In this document: in pieces, positions 18,361-28,602 of the stretch | Position numbering within the stretch: position 1 is the first letter of the stretch | How the letters are laid out: every line of letters starts with the position of its first letter | DNA from: Yersinia bercovieri ATCC 43970 | Lineage (GTDB): Bacteria > Pseudomonadota > Gammaproteobacteria > Enterobacterales > Enterobacteriaceae | Direction: 5' to 3' | Length of the DNA: 64,000 bases | Assembly (NCBI RefSeq): GCF_013282745.1 | Contig: NZ_CP054044.1 | Span: 62,001 to 126,000, forward strand | Notes under the pieces: generated by a model | The model's database searches: none | Told to the model about the DNA's origin: nothing | The model's input: the letters and a program-made list of their open reading frames with translations, nothing else | Position numbers and translations under genes: made by a program

Positions 18361-20412
18361 TCACTCATAAGAACCTGAGCCATTATGTAAATAAAAGGAA
18401 ATTGCACATGGCCGTTCACCATCAATCCCCCGCACTCCTGCTGCGGCCTCCTGCCGCCAACGCGCCACTAACGCCTTGCGCCCAGAAAGACCCTGTGAGC
18501 TAACAATCTCCGCAGGTGGCACCTCCTGCTGCAAATATTGCCGCAGCGCAGGAAGGGGTAATTCACTGTGCACTAACAGGCGCTGCAACGCAGGTAAACT
18601 GGCCTCTAATGGGCGGGAAGCAGAGGCAAAACCCGCTAATTCACGCCAGTCGTCATCATTTAAGCTGACATCAGGCTGTTCAGGCAGGGATAGCGATGCT
18701 GGCGTGTCGATCTCAATCCATTGCTGCAACCAATACCAATCTCGCTCTAATTGCTGGCGTGCCGCGTTACAGAGTGCTTGCCCGGCGCGACTCAAAGGGA
18801 GCAGCGCCATGGCGGCATAACAGCCGCTACTGGCCTCTTGATGGCTGCCAATGCGCACCAGTTGAAATCCGCAGGTGTGCCAAAAATGCGCTAATTCTGC
18901 TGTATAGCCAAAACTAACCGAAAGAAAATCAAGCTGCTGTTGCTGCGCGCGTAGCTGCTCGGCGGCAATCATCTGGCGGGCAATCCCCCGCCGCCGCCAT
19001 AATGGGGCGACCGCCACCCGGCTGATACGCCGCGATAGTAGGATCGGCGCTTGCCATTGGCCACTGTGTGCTGCCAGTGATTGCGCCACTAAACTGCCCT
19101 TTGGCCGCCGCTTGCCCGCCCAAACATCTTGGGCCAATTCACGGCTCAAGCCACCTTCATCCACCAGCCACAGTGCGCCAACCACAGCATCAACCGCTTG
19201 CGCCGCAGAGAAGTGCATACCCGGAGCATCCATCAACCGCCGCAAATCCAGTGGTGTAGTCCGATAATGTGCACTGGAGAGCAGACCATAAAACTGCCGC
19301 AGTAATTCGGGATTATCCAGCCAATCGCGCTGTTCACAGGTGATGATATCAACCGGCGAGGATAAAGGGGCCGTGAGTGACCATTGATCATCAAACAGCA
19401 TCACCGCATCCACAATGCGCTCCAGCGGATCGTGACTGGCCCAGCGGATCGGGTTCGTCAGTGTCAAATGGTGCCAATCGTTTAGGGTGGCGCAAAATTT
19501 CAGTAAAAAGCCGCGTCCGGTGCCTTCGTAACCCTGTACCGTGGTGGTTAATAATGCCCGTGGAAAGTAGGCCAATAGCGCGGCGAGTAATGCGGCGGGG
19601 ATGGCGGCGGCCTCGTCAATCAATAGCCAGTCGACTTCACTGACATCATGCTGGCGGCAGTAATCCAACAGTGCGTCCGGCGCCCAAAACTGCGCCCGTT
19701 CGCCAGCCCGCGCATTCAAAACTTGCGTGGCGGCCTTACCCGGCCCGGTCACCCAGCACTGGCCTTGCCACTGCGCCACCAACATGCCAGCCAGAGTCGA
19801 CTTGCCGCGCCCGCGAGCGGCGGTCAGCACCCAAATCCCCCTTTTGGCCTGCATCAAACGCTGCAAAATATTTTGCTGCTCCAGGGTAGGAGAGCCGTCT
19901 GGTCGCTGCCAGTTGGGGCGTGAGTCCACTATCGGCGCAGGTTGTGGCTGGCCCTCTTGCCACAACACCACATCGGGATCAACCAGAAGCTGGCATTGCA
20001 GATGCTGGATAAAGTTGGGCGTGGTGATGGGGGTGCCCTGCTCACTCCAACGCAAGCTATCACTATCGGGCAAACTCGGCCAACGGCCCCACTCGGGCAC
20101 CAAGAGCAGCAGCCAGCTTCCGGCCTGCAATGTCCCCGCCAGCACCGCCAGCGCCTCGGTATTCAAGCCATCAGTGGCATCAAATACACCGTGCAACCAC
20201 TCCTGACCCAATAAGGTTTTTGCCGCCGTCGGACGAATCCCCTGAGTATCAGCGGGTAGCTCCTCGCCAATCCACAGCCAATCCCCCGGCAGTTGCCGAC
20301 GTAGATTTAGCGCCTGTTGCCGTGACCAATCAGCACTGCCACTGAGCACCAGTAAACGGCGTGTCCCCTGCTGTGCCATCAGCGGTTGGCTGGCAACTAT
20401 CCCCTGACTCAC
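18361..20412 (-). CDS. tmcA: tRNA(Met) cytidine acetyltransferase TmcA
   Basis: Enzyme that forms N4-acetylcytidine at wobble position 34 of elongator tRNA-Met, using acetyl-CoA and ATP (or GTP). Domains in order: an N-terminal DUF1726-type domain (RRLLVLSG); a helicase-like ATPase with Walker [13 protein letters not shown] and DEAA box ([10 protein letters not shown]); GNAT acetyltransferase ([33 protein letters not shown]); and a C-terminal tRNA-binding tail. The start is uncertain: GTG at 20412 directly follows the yeaL stop and gives an N-terminus matching E. coli in length; TTG at 20427 or ATG at 20379 are alternatives. Formerly ypfI. Confidence 0.93.
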   Translation of the reverse strand: MSQGIVASQPLMAQQGTRRLLVLSGSADWSRQQALNLRRQLPGDWLWIGEELPADTQGIRPTAAKTLLGQEWLHGVFDATDGLNTEALAVLAGTLQAGSWLLLLVPEWGRWPSLPDSDSLRWSEQGTPITTPNFIQHLQCQLLVDPDVVLWQEGQPQPAPIVDSRPNWQRPDGSPTLEQQNILQRLMQAKRGIWVLTAARGRGKSTLAGMLVAQWQGQCWVTGPGKAATQVLNARAGERAQFWAPDALLDYCRQHDVSEVDWLLIDEAAAIPAALLAALLAYFPRALLTTTVQGYEGTGRGFLLKFCATLNDWHHLTLTNPIRWASHDPLERIVDAVMLFDDQWSLTAPLSSPVDIITCEQRDWLDNPELLRQFYGLLSSAHYRTTPLDLRRLMDAPGMHFSAAQAVDAVVGALWLVDEGGLSRELAQDVWAGKRRPKGSLVAQSLAAHSGQWQAPILLSRRISRVAVAPLWRRRGIARQMIAAEQLRAQQQQLDFLSVSFGYTAELAHFWHTCGFQLVRIGSHQEASSGCYAAMALLPLSRAGQALCNAARQQLERDWYWLQQWIEIDTPASLSLPEQPDVSLNDDDWRELAGFASASRPLEASLPALQRLLVHSELPLPALRQYLQQEVPPAEIVSSQGLSGRKALVARWRQEAAAGVRGIDGERPCAISFYLHNGSGSYE

Positions 20413-20413
20413 G

Positions 20414-20926
<513 letters not shown>

Positions 20927-20963
20927 TTATGATAATCGCTGCTGACGCGAGGTTCTAGCGCTA

Positions 20964-21833
20964 TTAGCGGCTGGCAAAGGTGTTGCAGCTATTGGGGTCG
21001 CCACTGTCGAATCCACGTTTAAACCAGGTGTAACGCTGCTGTGATGTGCCGTGAGTGAAGCTGTCCGGCACCACGCGCCCCTGGCTTTGCTGCTGTAGTC
21101 GGTCATCACCAATGGCCTGCGCGGCATTCAGGGCTTCTTGCAAGTCCCCCACTTCCAGCACCTGCTGTTCATCCATCGCTTTGCCCCACACGCCAGCAAA
21201 ACAGTCTGCTTGCAATTCCATTTTGACCGACAGTCGATTAGCTTCTGCCTGCGTCGCCCCCTGCTGCTGTTGCCGCACTTTGGTATCGATGCCCATCAAG
21301 TGCTGCACATGATGCCCAACTTCGTGAGCAATCACATACGCCTGCGCAAAGTCACCGCCTGCGCCCAGCTTGTTTTTCATCTCTTCATAGAAGGATAAAT
21401 CGATATAAACCGTGCTGTCTGCCGGGCAATAAAACGGCCCCATCACCGATTGGCCGGTGCCACAGCCGGTGCGGGTTGCGCCACGGTACATCACCAATTT
21501 AGGCTCTTGATAGCTGCGCCCCATCTTCTGGAAAATCGGTTTCCAGGTCTCCTCCGTGTCAGCCAGAATCACGGAGGTGAATTTGGCATATTGGTCATCT
21601 TTGGCACTGACGGAGCTTGATGAGCGCGGCTGCGTCTGGGTTTGCGACATAGGATCACTGCCATTCAACAGTGGCGTCAGATCCACCCCATAGTAGCCAG
21701 CGACCAGCACCACAATCAGGATGACAATACCGCCCTTGCCACCAATCGGCGGTCTAAATCCACCGCCACCACCGGATGAATCGCCCCGCCTGTCCTCCAC
21801 ATTGTCACTTTCACGACGACCTTGCCAACGCAT
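20964..21833 (-). CDS. ypfJ: Putative neutral zinc metallopeptidase YpfJ
   Basis: A 289-aa membrane-anchored protein of the neutral zinc metallopeptidase family. The N-terminus [17 protein letters not shown] is almost identical to E. coli YpfJ. One membrane helix covers about residues 33-52. The periplasmic or cytoplasmic catalytic domain has the zinc motif HEVGHH at 170-175 and the distal ELQADCFAG that supplies the third ligand. Start at 21833 is supported by GGGAG upstream and by homology; an in-frame start at 21863 adds ten residues. No substrate is known. Confidence 0.93.
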   Translation of the reverse strand: MRWQGRRESDNVEDRRGDSSGGGGGFRPPIGGKGGIVILIVVLVAGYYGVDLTPLLNGSDPMSQTQTQPRSSSSVSAKDDQYAKFTSVILADTEETWKPIFQKMGRSYQEPKLVMYRGATRTGCGTGQSVMGPFYCPADSTVYIDLSFYEEMKNKLGAGGDFAQAYVIAHEVGHHVQHLMGIDTKVRQQQQGATQAEANRLSVKMELQADCFAGVWGKAMDEQQVLEVGDLQEALNAAQAIGDDRLQQQSQGRVVPDSFTHGTSQQRYTWFKRGFDSGDPNSCNTFASR

Positions 21834-21893
21834 AGCTGTACTCCCAGAGATATTCCTTACCACTATCGTAGGAAATATATTGACCCAATACCA

Positions 21894-22145
21894 TTAAAAA
21901 CAACGATAGTGCAATCGTGGCCGCCAACAAAGAAGCCAAAAAACTCGGTATAAAACGCCCCGTCCCTGCGCCGCAATGAGTGCATCGGCCACCGGCTGGG
22001 ATGTGAAGCTGTAAGCGGCCAGCGAAATTGACTCACTGGCCGTGGCTAATTCAATCAGGAGCAACGCTAACACATTGCCTTTAGACGAAAATCCCACCTC
22101 ATAAGACACGGGACAATTGCAGAATATAAAATAAGCATAAAACAT
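21894..22145 (-). pseudogene. Fragment of a phospholipase D-type endonuclease (Nuc family)
   Basis: The first ~64 codons include VGFSSKGNVLALLLIELATA and ISLAAYSFTSQPVADALI ending AAQGRGV, which is the N-terminal part of plasmid-type Nuc/PLD endonucleases. After RGV the reading frame goes into unrelated sequence (LYRVFWLLCW) and stops, so both HKD catalytic motifs are missing. A proper signal peptide is also lost: the start MFYAYFIFCNC is improvised. This is a dead remnant. The stretch 22146-22534 is AT-rich and I see no gene in it. Confidence 0.7.
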
Positions 22146-22534
22146 TATTACTGTGCGAGGCTTTTAATTTTCAAGTAACTTAATCAATCGTAAATCATCA
22201 TTCATTTATTGTATTAAATGAACTAACACAGTTATAGACGTAGCCAGTTACACGACTTTTAGTAAAAAGTGTTATCACCCTCTTAGACATATTATGCATT
22301 CTTAATTAATGATATTATAACCAATTAAAAATCAGGACTACGATTAAAGGCATCGGTGCTATTGTGTCTCAATAGATAAACTAGGGAAGAGTATCATCAA
22401 TACGTGAATACCATGGATAACACTGGCGTTAAAACTCAGGAATACCATAGTTCACAGAAGAATAATACCAGGTTGCCATCTGATGTAATTACTTATTAAG
22501 TACTGAGATCACTTAACTAATGAGGTTTATTTCT

Positions 22535-22951
22535 ATGAAAAAAAACACTATCAAACCACATAAAATGCTATTTTCCATACTCTCCTTATTCATACTGTCT
22601 TCGTGTACAATAAAAAGTGAACCACGACTGTTAGTATACAAAATCAATAATGAATATTTTCCTCTCGAAAAAAAATGTGTTGAACACGTATCGTTGCGAG
22701 AAAACAGACCTATATTTTATTTAAATGATAATCTCATTATAGAGCTGGATAACACGAAAAAGTGTGTGCAACAATTTGCTGAATTTATCAGTTCAAATGT
22801 TGGTGAAAGAATACACACTTCATTTGATGGATACGACATCATTCCTGCTACAAAAATAGTGTCTGCAATGCATTTTAAGATCGGTTTTTTCTCTCAGGCA
22901 GTTACTAATAGGGAAGTAGCATTAGAAATAGTCAAAGAGTATGCTAATTGA
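22535..22951 (+). CDS. Orphan lipoprotein resembling the SecDF P1 head
   Basis: A 138-aa predicted lipoprotein. MKKNTIKPHKMLFSILSLF leads into a lipobox LSSC at about residues 21-24, so the mature protein begins at Cys24. The C-terminal half (FISSNVGERIHTSFDGYDII, then PATKIVSAMHF and VTNREVALEIVKEY) has the order VG.RI...-DG-..-A..I-...-A..I found in the SecD P1 head subdomain, an inference from pattern only. The start is set at 22535 because GAGG lies nine to ten bases upstream. Composition is AT-rich. It is absent from the E. coli ypfJ-purC interval and may be an acquired gene. Confidence 0.65.
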   Translation: MKKNTIKPHKMLFSILSLFILSSCTIKSEPRLLVYKINNEYFPLEKKCVEHVSLRENRPIFYLNDNLIIELDNTKKCVQQFAEFISSNVGERIHTSFDGYDIIPATKIVSAMHFKIGFFSQAVTNREVALEIVKEYAN

Positions 22952-23010
22952 AAACCCCGCTGGATGTATTTGAATAAATTTTCAAATGCTTAAATACTCC
23001 GCGGGGTTTT
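22951..23010. terminator. Bidirectional terminator between convergent orphan genes
   Basis: AAAACCCCGC (22951-22960) pairs exactly with GCGGGGTTTT (23001-23010). A smaller nested repeat, ATTTGAA with TTCAAAT, lies in the loop. The outer stem ends in A4/T4 on both sides, so it serves both strands. Confidence 0.8.
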
Positions 23011-23017
23011 AAATTAC

Positions 23018-23299
23018 TTAGAATTCAACTTTAATGACCTGGCCGATAGAGTGACTTTTAAACCTTATTCTATCTGTTCCGGCACCACTACCCATAATTT
23101 GATAGTTACCGGGTCCTTGGGTATAGATATTCTGTGTATGTGTTTCTGTTGCAAATTCAATTTCCACATCAAAAGATGAGGGTGTTTCTGATTCCGTTTC
23201 AAAACTCACTGTGTAAACATTACTGCTACCCGTATGCCCCATTAAATCGACCCACGGTCCCCAAAATAATGGAGGTGCCCACGCTTGTACTGTTGCCAT
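23018..23299 (-). CDS. Orphan 93-aa protein, predicted beta-rich
   Basis: A 93-aa protein with a strong ribosome-binding site (AAGGAG six bases before ATG) and a shared terminator downstream, so it is probably a real gene. The sequence starts MATVQAWAPPLFWGPWVDLM and then alternates short Thr/Ser/Glu-rich strands (VYTVSFETE, FDVEIEFATE, DRIRFKSH) with Gly-rich turns (GPGNYQIMGSGAG), which suggests a small beta-sandwich. It has no signal peptide, membrane helix or cysteine. I do not recognise the family. It lies in the accessory interval between ypfJ and purC. Confidence 0.6.
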   Translation of the reverse strand: MATVQAWAPPLFWGPWVDLMGHTGSSNVYTVSFETESETPSSFDVEIEFATETHTQNIYTQGPGNYQIMGSGAGTDRIRFKSHSIGQVIKVEF

Positions 23300-23602
23300 A
23301 TGAAACTCCTTTTAAACTATCACCGCCATACATGGCTGGTATAATTGATTGAGACTAAATGAATTTAATAAGCAATATTGCATTCCCTTCATGTACGATA
23401 TAATCACTACAAATTTATATCGTCCTATTTGACAAGCAAAATAAGATACTCATCGTATATGCGCCGTCCTAGTCCAGCGAAGTCAATAATTACACATCCC
23501 ATCCCCGATGGCGGATAATGATTTTTGTTTGTTAACCCTTACTTTATTGGTATATAACACCCTCGCCAATATTGAACACCTAAACGTCACTTATGGGTAA
23601 AA

Positions 23603-23900
23603 ATGTACATCCACGGCTATCTCCGCGCCTCGTCGAAAGAGCAAGACGCACTCCGGGCCAAAACCGCATGAAGACCTTTGTGGAAGAGAAGGATTTCGGA
23701 TGGCCAGCTAGTACACCGAAAATGTATCCGTGGCTTCACTCCAGCGGCCAGAACTTTTACGCCTGCTTGATGATGCCGCCCCTGGAGACATTATCCTTAT
23801 CGGACAGGTAGACAGACTATCCCGACCGGATGAATTCACCCTAGCTATGTTGAAAGCTATTAATGGTATGCTGAACTCAGTAGTAAACTTAGCAAGTTAA
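23603..23900 (+). pseudogene. Wrecked serine resolvase/invertase N-terminal domain
   Basis: ATG at 23603 opens MYIHGYLRASSKEQDALRAK and stops at TGA after 22 codons. Further pieces of the same protein continue in other frames: KTFVEEK, then FRMAS, TAG in place of an expected Trp codon, YTENVSVASLQRPELLRLLD, and APGDIILIGQVDRLSRPDEF up to TAA at 23898-23900. YxRxS near the start and DRLSR are the serine-recombinase catalytic-domain motifs. At least one frameshift and two nonsense codons make it non-functional. It marks past plasmid or transposon DNA. The upstream gap 23300-23602 is AT-rich with no gene seen. Confidence 0.75.
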
Positions 23901-24340
23901 TCTCCAATTTAAATTGTGTTAAAAATAGTAATGAAAACTTGAATAAAACAAAGGAATGGAAAAATGAACCTTCACTTGTTTTTATAAAAGCTTCAAATAT
24001 TGAGCACCCTCAGATATATAAAGATTCTTCCAGAGAGACACATAGAACAAAGTCGGCTCCATCAGTCAGCTTACCTAATGAAATTAGACCTAATTTTAAT
24101 TTTGAGCGACGGATATTACCTAGTTGAAATCGCACCTCGTCGGGTTCGCTTCTAAATCTACTAACCTAAGCCTGTCGCCAAAGCCAAAAACACAGAAAAA
24201 CGTTAGCAATTAAATATATTTAAAAATCAATGTGTTAAAGTTAATTAACTGTTGGCAGCATTCAGATATAACGATTGGTGTGTTGGCGGATTTGATTCAA
24301 CGATGATAGGGATGAGAGAGGTTATTGAAGGGAGATTGAA

Positions 24341-24361
24341 GGGAGATAGAGGCTATCTCCC
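24341..24361 (-). terminator. Hairpin downstream of purC
   Basis: GGGAGATAG and CTATCTCCC form a perfect 9-bp stem with a 3-base loop, 42 bp after the purC stop. The U-tract is poor. The remainder of 23901-24402 is AT-rich; a 62-codon frame there has no ribosome-binding site and was not accepted. Confidence 0.5.
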
Positions 24362-24402
24362 CTTAGAACGGTAACGCCAACGAAAGGTAATCGATTGCGT
24401 AG

Positions 24403-25116
24403 TTAGTCTAATTTAACGCCGATACGGTGTGCAACTTCTTCGTAGGCTTCAATCAAACCACCCAGGCTTTGACGGTAACGGTCTTTATCCATCTTGTTGA
24501 GGGTCTTCTTATCCCACAAACGGCTGCCATCCGGCGAGAACTCATCACCCAATACCACTTCACCGTTGAACAGGCCAAACTCCAATTTGAAGTCCACCAG
24601 GATTAAACCGGCATCGTCAAACAGTTTGCTCAGCACCTCATTGGCTAAATAGCTCAGCTCTTTCATCCGCGCTAATTGTGCTTCTGTTGCCCAACCAAAA
24701 GTTTTGCAGTAAGACTCGTTAACCATCGGGTCGTGCATTGCGTCGTTTTTCAAGAACAGGTCAAACAGCGGTGGATTCAGTTCTATGCCCTCTTCGATAC
24801 CCAGACGTTTTACCAACGAGCCAGCAGCACGGTTGCGGATAACGCATTCAACCGGGATCATTTCCAGTTTTTTTACCAGCACTTCAGTATCAGATAGCAA
24901 ACGTTCCATTTGAGTGGGAATACCGGCCGCTTCTAATTTAGCCATAATAAAATGGTTAAATTTGTTGTTTACCATGCCCTTACGATCGAATTGCTCAATG
25001 CGCTGACCATCCAGTGCTGACGTATCGTTACGGAACTCCAATACCAATAGGTCAGGATTTTCGGTGGTATAGACGGTCTTCGCCTTCCCACGATACAACT
25101 CAGCTAGCTTTTGCAT
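24403..25116 (-). CDS. purC: Phosphoribosylaminoimidazole-succinocarboxamide synthase PurC (SAICAR synthetase)
   Basis: Eighth step of de novo purine synthesis: ATP-dependent joining of CAIR and aspartate to form SAICAR. The 237-aa sequence has full family length and motifs: N-terminal [26 protein letters not shown] strand, [13 protein letters not shown], and [12 protein letters not shown]. Start ATG at 25116 is preceded by GGAG. No PurR operator was recognised upstream. An ERIC element separates it from bamC, with which it is syntenic in E. coli. Confidence 0.97.
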   Translation of the reverse strand: MQKLAELYRGKAKTVYTTENPDLLVLEFRNDTSALDGQRIEQFDRKGMVNNKFNHFIMAKLEAAGIPTQMERLLSDTEVLVKKLEMIPVECVIRNRAAGSLVKRLGIEEGIELNPPLFDLFLKNDAMHDPMVNESYCKTFGWATEAQLARMKELSYLANEVLSKLFDDAGLILVDFKLEFGLFNGEVVLGDEFSPDGSRLWDKKTLNKMDKDRYRQSLGGLIEAYEEVAHRIGVKLD

Positions 25117-25160
25117 TTTATTACTCCAGTAATGTGAAAATGTAACTCGCCATAAAATGG

Positions 25161-25286
25161 ATAAGCCCTAAATAGTTCAAGTTGCAGGAAGGCGGCAAGA
25201 GAGAATCCCGATGAGCTTACATAAGTAAGTGATTCGGATAATTGAACATAGCCAACGCACATGCAGCTTAAAGTATGACGGGTGTA
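25161..25286 (+). repeat. ERIC element between bamC and purC
   Basis: About 126 bp with the ERIC blocks in order: GTTGCAGGAAGGCGGCAAG, GAATCCCGATGAGCTTAC, ATAAGTAAGTGATTCGG, GCCAACGCACATGCAGCTT and AAGTATGACGGGTGT. These correspond to the ERIC1R/ERIC2 primer region and flanks. It lies in the purC leader, reading on the strand opposite to the genes, and would be transcribed as a long imperfect stem-loop between bamC and purC. Confidence 0.88.
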
Positions 25287-25291
25287 AAGGG

Positions 25292-25311
25292 AAAGGGGCC
25301 GAAGCCCCTTT
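25292..25311 (-). terminator. Terminator of dapA-bamC operon
   Basis: AAAGGGGC and GCCCCTTT form an 8-bp stem with a four-base loop that reads TTCG on the minus strand (CGAA on the plus strand), right after the bamC stop. It is followed on the minus strand by CCCTTT. Confidence 0.75.
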
Positions 25312-25315
25312 GGTT

Positions 25316-26377
25316 TTATTTGGTACTTGTGGCGCTTGTCTGGCTAAACGCCGCCTGGAACACCGCGACCAGCGCATCATTCTGCGACTGGGTTAGGGTG
25401 TGCCCTTTCGGACCGATGAATTGCAAACTACTGCGGTTATCAAGGTCACCGACTTGCAGCTTGTAATCACCTGCTGGCAATTCAGGGTCTTTGGCCCCCA
25501 ACGCATCCCAGTCACTGCTGCTCATAGATTTGTTGGTCAGGTTAATTGAGCCTTGCGGACGGCTACGGTCAGTGACTTTCATGCCGATTTTCTCAAGTGC
25601 GGCTGGCAGGCGCTCCCACAGCACAGCATAAGGCGCGCGGACAATCAGTTGTGGTAAGCCGGTGTCGTCGCTGCCGCTTTGAACATCTAGCGAGCCAACT
25701 TTACGGGCTGCCTGGCTGCTTTCGCTGTCAGAACGAACCTTATCCAAACCTTCGATAATGGCATTCAGCATTGCGCCGTTGTAGCGCTGGATTTCGGTAT
25801 AGCTGCTAACGGGCTGACCACCTTGCTGGAGAGCAAGGGATTTCACCACCAATACCAACTGATAACCCTGCTCCTGCACACTTATCTGATAACGGCCTTC
25901 AAACTGCACATCTTCATCAGCGCGGTTCCATTTGACCCAGTCAGTGGTCAGTGTTTGGCTGGCATCCTGACGGCTGGCTATCGGCCAGTTTTTATCTTGC
26001 AGGACGCGGGTAACCTGCGCCCACAGATTACGGTTTTGCGGGCTATTTTCTAACAATAGCTTGCTGGTATCGTTAGCATTTTCAGCGCGAGAACCGCTTA
26101 ACAATGCCAGTGGTTGTACCGGAGGACGGATGTCCAACTGTTTACCCACAGCGCCTTGAGAGTTGACGGAACGGACATCAAAATCGCCATTTTGTACCGG
26201 CAAAATCATGCCTGCTGGTGAGTTAAGCGGTTTCAGCCCCGGTGCTTCCAGATAAGATTCGTCACCACCAACCTGGCGTTTGTAGCGTTGGTCAGTGGTG
26301 CAGCCTGCCAGCAGCATGGCCAGCGAAACACCCACTACCGTGACCACTGTCGACTTTTGCAATGTTATTGCCATCAA
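25316..26377 (-). CDS. bamC: Outer membrane assembly lipoprotein BamC (NlpB)
   Basis: Lipoprotein subunit of the BAM complex that inserts beta-barrel proteins in the outer membrane. The signal ends in lipobox LLAGC at about residues 22-26, so Cys26 is lipidated. The N-terminal unstructured segment contacting BamD ([17 protein letters not shown]) is conserved, followed by two helix-grip domains (about 100-220 and 230-345). Length 353 aa is normal. It lies 13 bp after dapA and the two are cotranscribed, as in E. coli. Confidence 0.94.
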   Translation of the reverse strand: MMAITLQKSTVVTVVGVSLAMLLAGCTTDQRYKRQVGGDESYLEAPGLKPLNSPAGMILPVQNGDFDVRSVNSQGAVGKQLDIRPPVQPLALLSGSRAENANDTSKLLLENSPQNRNLWAQVTRVLQDKNWPIASRQDASQTLTTDWVKWNRADEDVQFEGRYQISVQEQGYQLVLVVKSLALQQGGQPVSSYTEIQRYNGAMLNAIIEGLDKVRSDSESSQAARKVGSLDVQSGSDDTGLPQLIVRAPYAVLWERLPAALEKIGMKVTDRSRPQGSINLTNKSMSSSDWDALGAKDPELPAGDYKLQVGDLDNRSSLQFIGPKGHTLTQSQNDALVAVFQAAFSQTSATSTK

Positions 26378-26390
26378 ATTTCCCTAAGAG

Positions 26391-27308
26391 TTACAGCAAA
26401 CCTGCGCTTTTCAGCGCGTCTTCCACAATCCGTTTAGCCGGATCAGTCAGCGGGGTCATTGGCAGACGCAAAGTGTCATTCGCCATTAATCCCAGTTGCT
26501 TTGCGGCCCATTTCACCGGAATTGGGTTTGCTTCTACAAATAAATGCTGATGCAATGGCATCAAGCGCTGATTCAAACGGCGTGCTTGTGCAAAGTTGCC
26601 TTGTGCAGCCAACGCACAAAGTTCAGCCATTTCACGCGCAGCGATGTTCGCCGTCACCGAAATAACCCCTTTGCCGCCCAGTTGCATAAAGTCCAGTCCG
26701 CTCGCATCGTCACCACTGAGCAGGATGAAATCTTCATCATCAACCAGCACTTGGATCTGACTAACACGACTTAAGTTCCCTGTTGCCTCTTTAACAGCAA
26801 CAATATTTTTAATCTTGGCTAAGCGGGCGATGGTTGGCGGTAACATATCGCAACCAGTACGCGAAGGCACATTATAGAGAATTTGTGGTAAATCGGTACT
26901 TTCAGCGATCGCTTTGAAGTGCTGATATAACCCTTCCTGCATTGGCCGGTTATAATATGGCGTCACAGTCAAGCAACCCACCACACCGGTGTTATTGAAC
27001 CGTTGCGTGAGAGAAATTGCTTCGGAGGTGGCATTAGCACCGGTTCCAGCAATGATGGGAATGCGGCTATCAGCCAGTTCAAGGGTCTGCATCACCACAT
27101 CGACATGCTCGTCATGGTTCAGTGTGGCTGACTCTCCCGTGGTGCCCACGGAGACAATCGCCGCAGTACCGCTGGCGACATGATAATCAATTAGTTTCTT
27201 AAGGCTCGCACGATCGACAGCACCTTTGTCGTCCATCGGCGTTACCAGTGCAACTATGCTACCTGTAAACATTGCGTTGCCTGTAAACATCGGACTTCCC
27301 GTAAACAT
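26391..27308 (-). CDS. dapA: 4-hydroxy-tetrahydrodipicolinate synthase DapA, with extended repeat N-terminus
   Basis: First committed step of the DAP/lysine pathway: condensation of pyruvate with aspartate semialdehyde. TIM-barrel motifs are present: [12 protein letters not shown], the Tyr in YYNRPMQEG, the Schiff-base Lys in [11 protein letters not shown] and [11 protein letters not shown]. Usual DapA proteins start [12 protein letters not shown], which here corresponds to the ATG at 27272. The reading frame extends 12 residues further as [12 protein letters not shown], and the only good ribosome-binding site (AAGGAGG, about nine bases away) serves the ATG at 27308. The longer form of 305 aa is therefore preferred. 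It is divergent from gcvR and cotranscribed with bamC. Confidence 0.95.
   Translation of the reverse strand: MFTGSPMFTGNAMFTGSIVALVTPMDDKGAVDRASLKKLIDYHVASGTAAIVSVGTTGESATLNHDEHVDVVMQTLELADSRIPIIAGTGANATSEAISLTQRFNNTGVVGCLTVTPYYNRPMQEGLYQHFKAIAESTDLPQILYNVPSRTGCDMLPPTIARLAKIKNIVAVKEATGNLSRVSQIQVLVDDEDFILLSGDDASGLDFMQLGGKGVISVTANIAAREMAELCALAAQGNFAQARRLNQRLMPLHQHLFVEANPIPVKWAAKQLGLMANDTLRLPMTPLTDPAKRIVEDALKSAGLL
27255..27308 (-). repeat. Three 18-bp in-frame repeats at the dapA start
   Basis: Reading the minus strand from 27308, three consecutive 18-base units each begin ATGTTTAC and encode [12 protein letters not shown] and MFTGSI. They differ by only a few bases. Each unit starts with a possible initiation codon and keeps the frame. 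Only the first is well placed for the ribosome-binding site. Confidence 0.88.
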
Positions 27309-27436
27309 TGCCCACCCCCTCCTTAAACAAGTTACTCATGGTACTTTTGACCTCTATCCAAAAGCAAGCAAACAACTCTGTTGTAAGCGCTTGGCAGCAG
27401 GTTTTTTTTATGTTTACCATGGTAACCCCCAAGAGC

Positions 27437-28024
27437 ATGACAGGAAGAGCGATTTTGCCGCAGCTTGATGAACATTATCTGGTCATTACCGCACTGGGTG
27501 CTGACCGCCCTGGGATCGTGAATACCATCACCCGCCATGTCAGTAGCTGCGGTTGTAATATTGAAGATAGCCGTCTGGCCATGTTCGGTGAAGAGTTCAC
27601 ATTTATTATGTTGCTTTCAGGCAGTTGGAATGCCATTACCCTGCTGGAATCAACTTTGCCGCAAAAAGGCGCAGAGCTTGATTTGCTGATTGTGATGAAG
27701 CGAACCAACGCCCAAGAGCAGAAAGCGATGCCGGCGACAGTATGGGTAAAAGTTGAAGTGAATGACTCCCCACATATTATTGAACGCTTTACCAACCTGT
27801 TTCATTGCCACAATATGAATATCGCGGAGTTGGTTTCCAAAACTCAACCGGCTGAAGGCGACACGCCTCCTCGGTTACATATCCAGATGAGTGCGCACAG
27901 CCCCGCCAGTCAAGACAGTTCGATAATTGAACACGCTTTTTATCAGCTATGTACAGAACTCAATGCACAAGGCAGTATTAGCGTTGTGAACTATCCACAA
28001 CATGATTCACGAATGGAGAGTTAG
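27437..28024 (+). CDS. gcvR: Glycine cleavage system transcriptional repressor GcvR
   Basis: Regulatory protein with two ACT domains that binds GcvA and turns off the glycine cleavage operon when glycine is scarce. The core HYLVITALGADRPGIVNTIT through FGEEFTFIMLLSG and the second domain with VNDSPHIIERFTNLFHCH match E. coli GcvR closely. The start is uncertain: ATG at 27437 (MTGRAILPQ) is chosen by length; in-frame ATGs at 27410 and 27419 also exist, with CAGG eight bases before 27410. It is followed 2 bp later by bcp. Confidence 0.92.
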   Translation: MTGRAILPQLDEHYLVITALGADRPGIVNTITRHVSSCGCNIEDSRLAMFGEEFTFIMLLSGSWNAITLLESTLPQKGAELDLLIVMKRTNAQEQKAMPATVWVKVEVNDSPHIIERFTNLFHCHNMNIAELVSKTQPAEGDTPPRLHIQMSAHSPASQDSSIIEHAFYQLCTELNAQGSISVVNYPQHDSRMES

Positions 28025-28026
28025 TA

Positions 28027-28497
28027 ATGAGCCCATTGAAAGCCGGTGATTTAGCGCCGAACTTTAGCTTGCCCGACCAAGATGGTGAGCAAATTAGTTT
28101 GGCCGACTTCCAGGGACAACGTGTCTTGGTCTATTTTTATCCTAAAGCCATGACACCGGGCTGTACTGTGCAGGCCTGTGGTCTGCGGGACAACATGGAT
28201 GAATTGAAGAGCGCGGGGGTTGAAGTGCTGGGCATTAGCACTGATAAACCTGAAAAACTGTCACGTTTCGCGGAGAAAGAGCTGCTGAATTTCACTTTGC
28301 TGTCGGATGAAGATCATCAGGTTGCAGAGCAATTTGGCGTTTGGGGCGAAAAAAGTTTTATGGGTAAAACCTACGATGGTATCCACCGCATCAGCTTCTT
28401 AATTGATGCCGACGGCAAGGTGGAGCATGTGTTTGATAATTTCAAAACCACCAACCACCACGATATTGTGATGGACTATTTACGCCAAAGTGCCTAA
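28027..28497 (+). CDS. bcp: Thioredoxin-dependent peroxiredoxin Bcp
   Basis: Cytoplasmic atypical 2-Cys peroxiredoxin (156 aa) reducing hydrogen peroxide and organic hydroperoxides. The peroxidatic Cys is C46 in MTPGCTVQAC and the resolving Cys is C51, the spacing typical of Bcp. PNFSLPDQDG and FLIDADGKVEHVF are further family marks. It overlaps nothing but begins 2 bp after gcvR, so the two form an operon. Confidence 0.96.
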   Translation: MSPLKAGDLAPNFSLPDQDGEQISLADFQGQRVLVYFYPKAMTPGCTVQACGLRDNMDELKSAGVEVLGISTDKPEKLSRFAEKELLNFTLLSDEDHQVAEQFGVWGEKSFMGKTYDGIHRISFLIDADGKVEHVFDNFKTTNHHDIVMDYLRQSA

Positions 28498-28521
28498 GTG
28501 GTCGTATTTCCCATAAAAAGC

Positions 28522-28549
28522 AAAAAAGAGCGTTTAGGCGCTCTTTTTT
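28522..28549 (+). terminator. Rho-independent terminator of gcvR-bcp
   Basis: AAAAAAGAGCG and CGCTCTTTTTT form an 11-bp stem with a 6-base loop, ending in a T6 run, 25 bp after the bcp stop. It also has a run of T on the opposite strand and can serve perM, which converges on it. Confidence 0.88.
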
Positions 28550-28602
28550 ATTGGCTCAACCTACTGTTTATTCAGTCAAAACAGCGCATCGCTTTCTGTT
28601 AA

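Noticed and set aside
23939..24127. 62-codon open frame on the plus strand after the resolvase remnant
   Set aside because: TTG start, no ribosome-binding site, low-complexity composition and no recognisable motif; probably chance in AT-rich DNA.
27308..27436. Long N-terminal extension of gcvR
   Set aside because: It covers the dapA-gcvR promoter region and has no similarity to GcvR; the family core begins near codon 46 of that frame.
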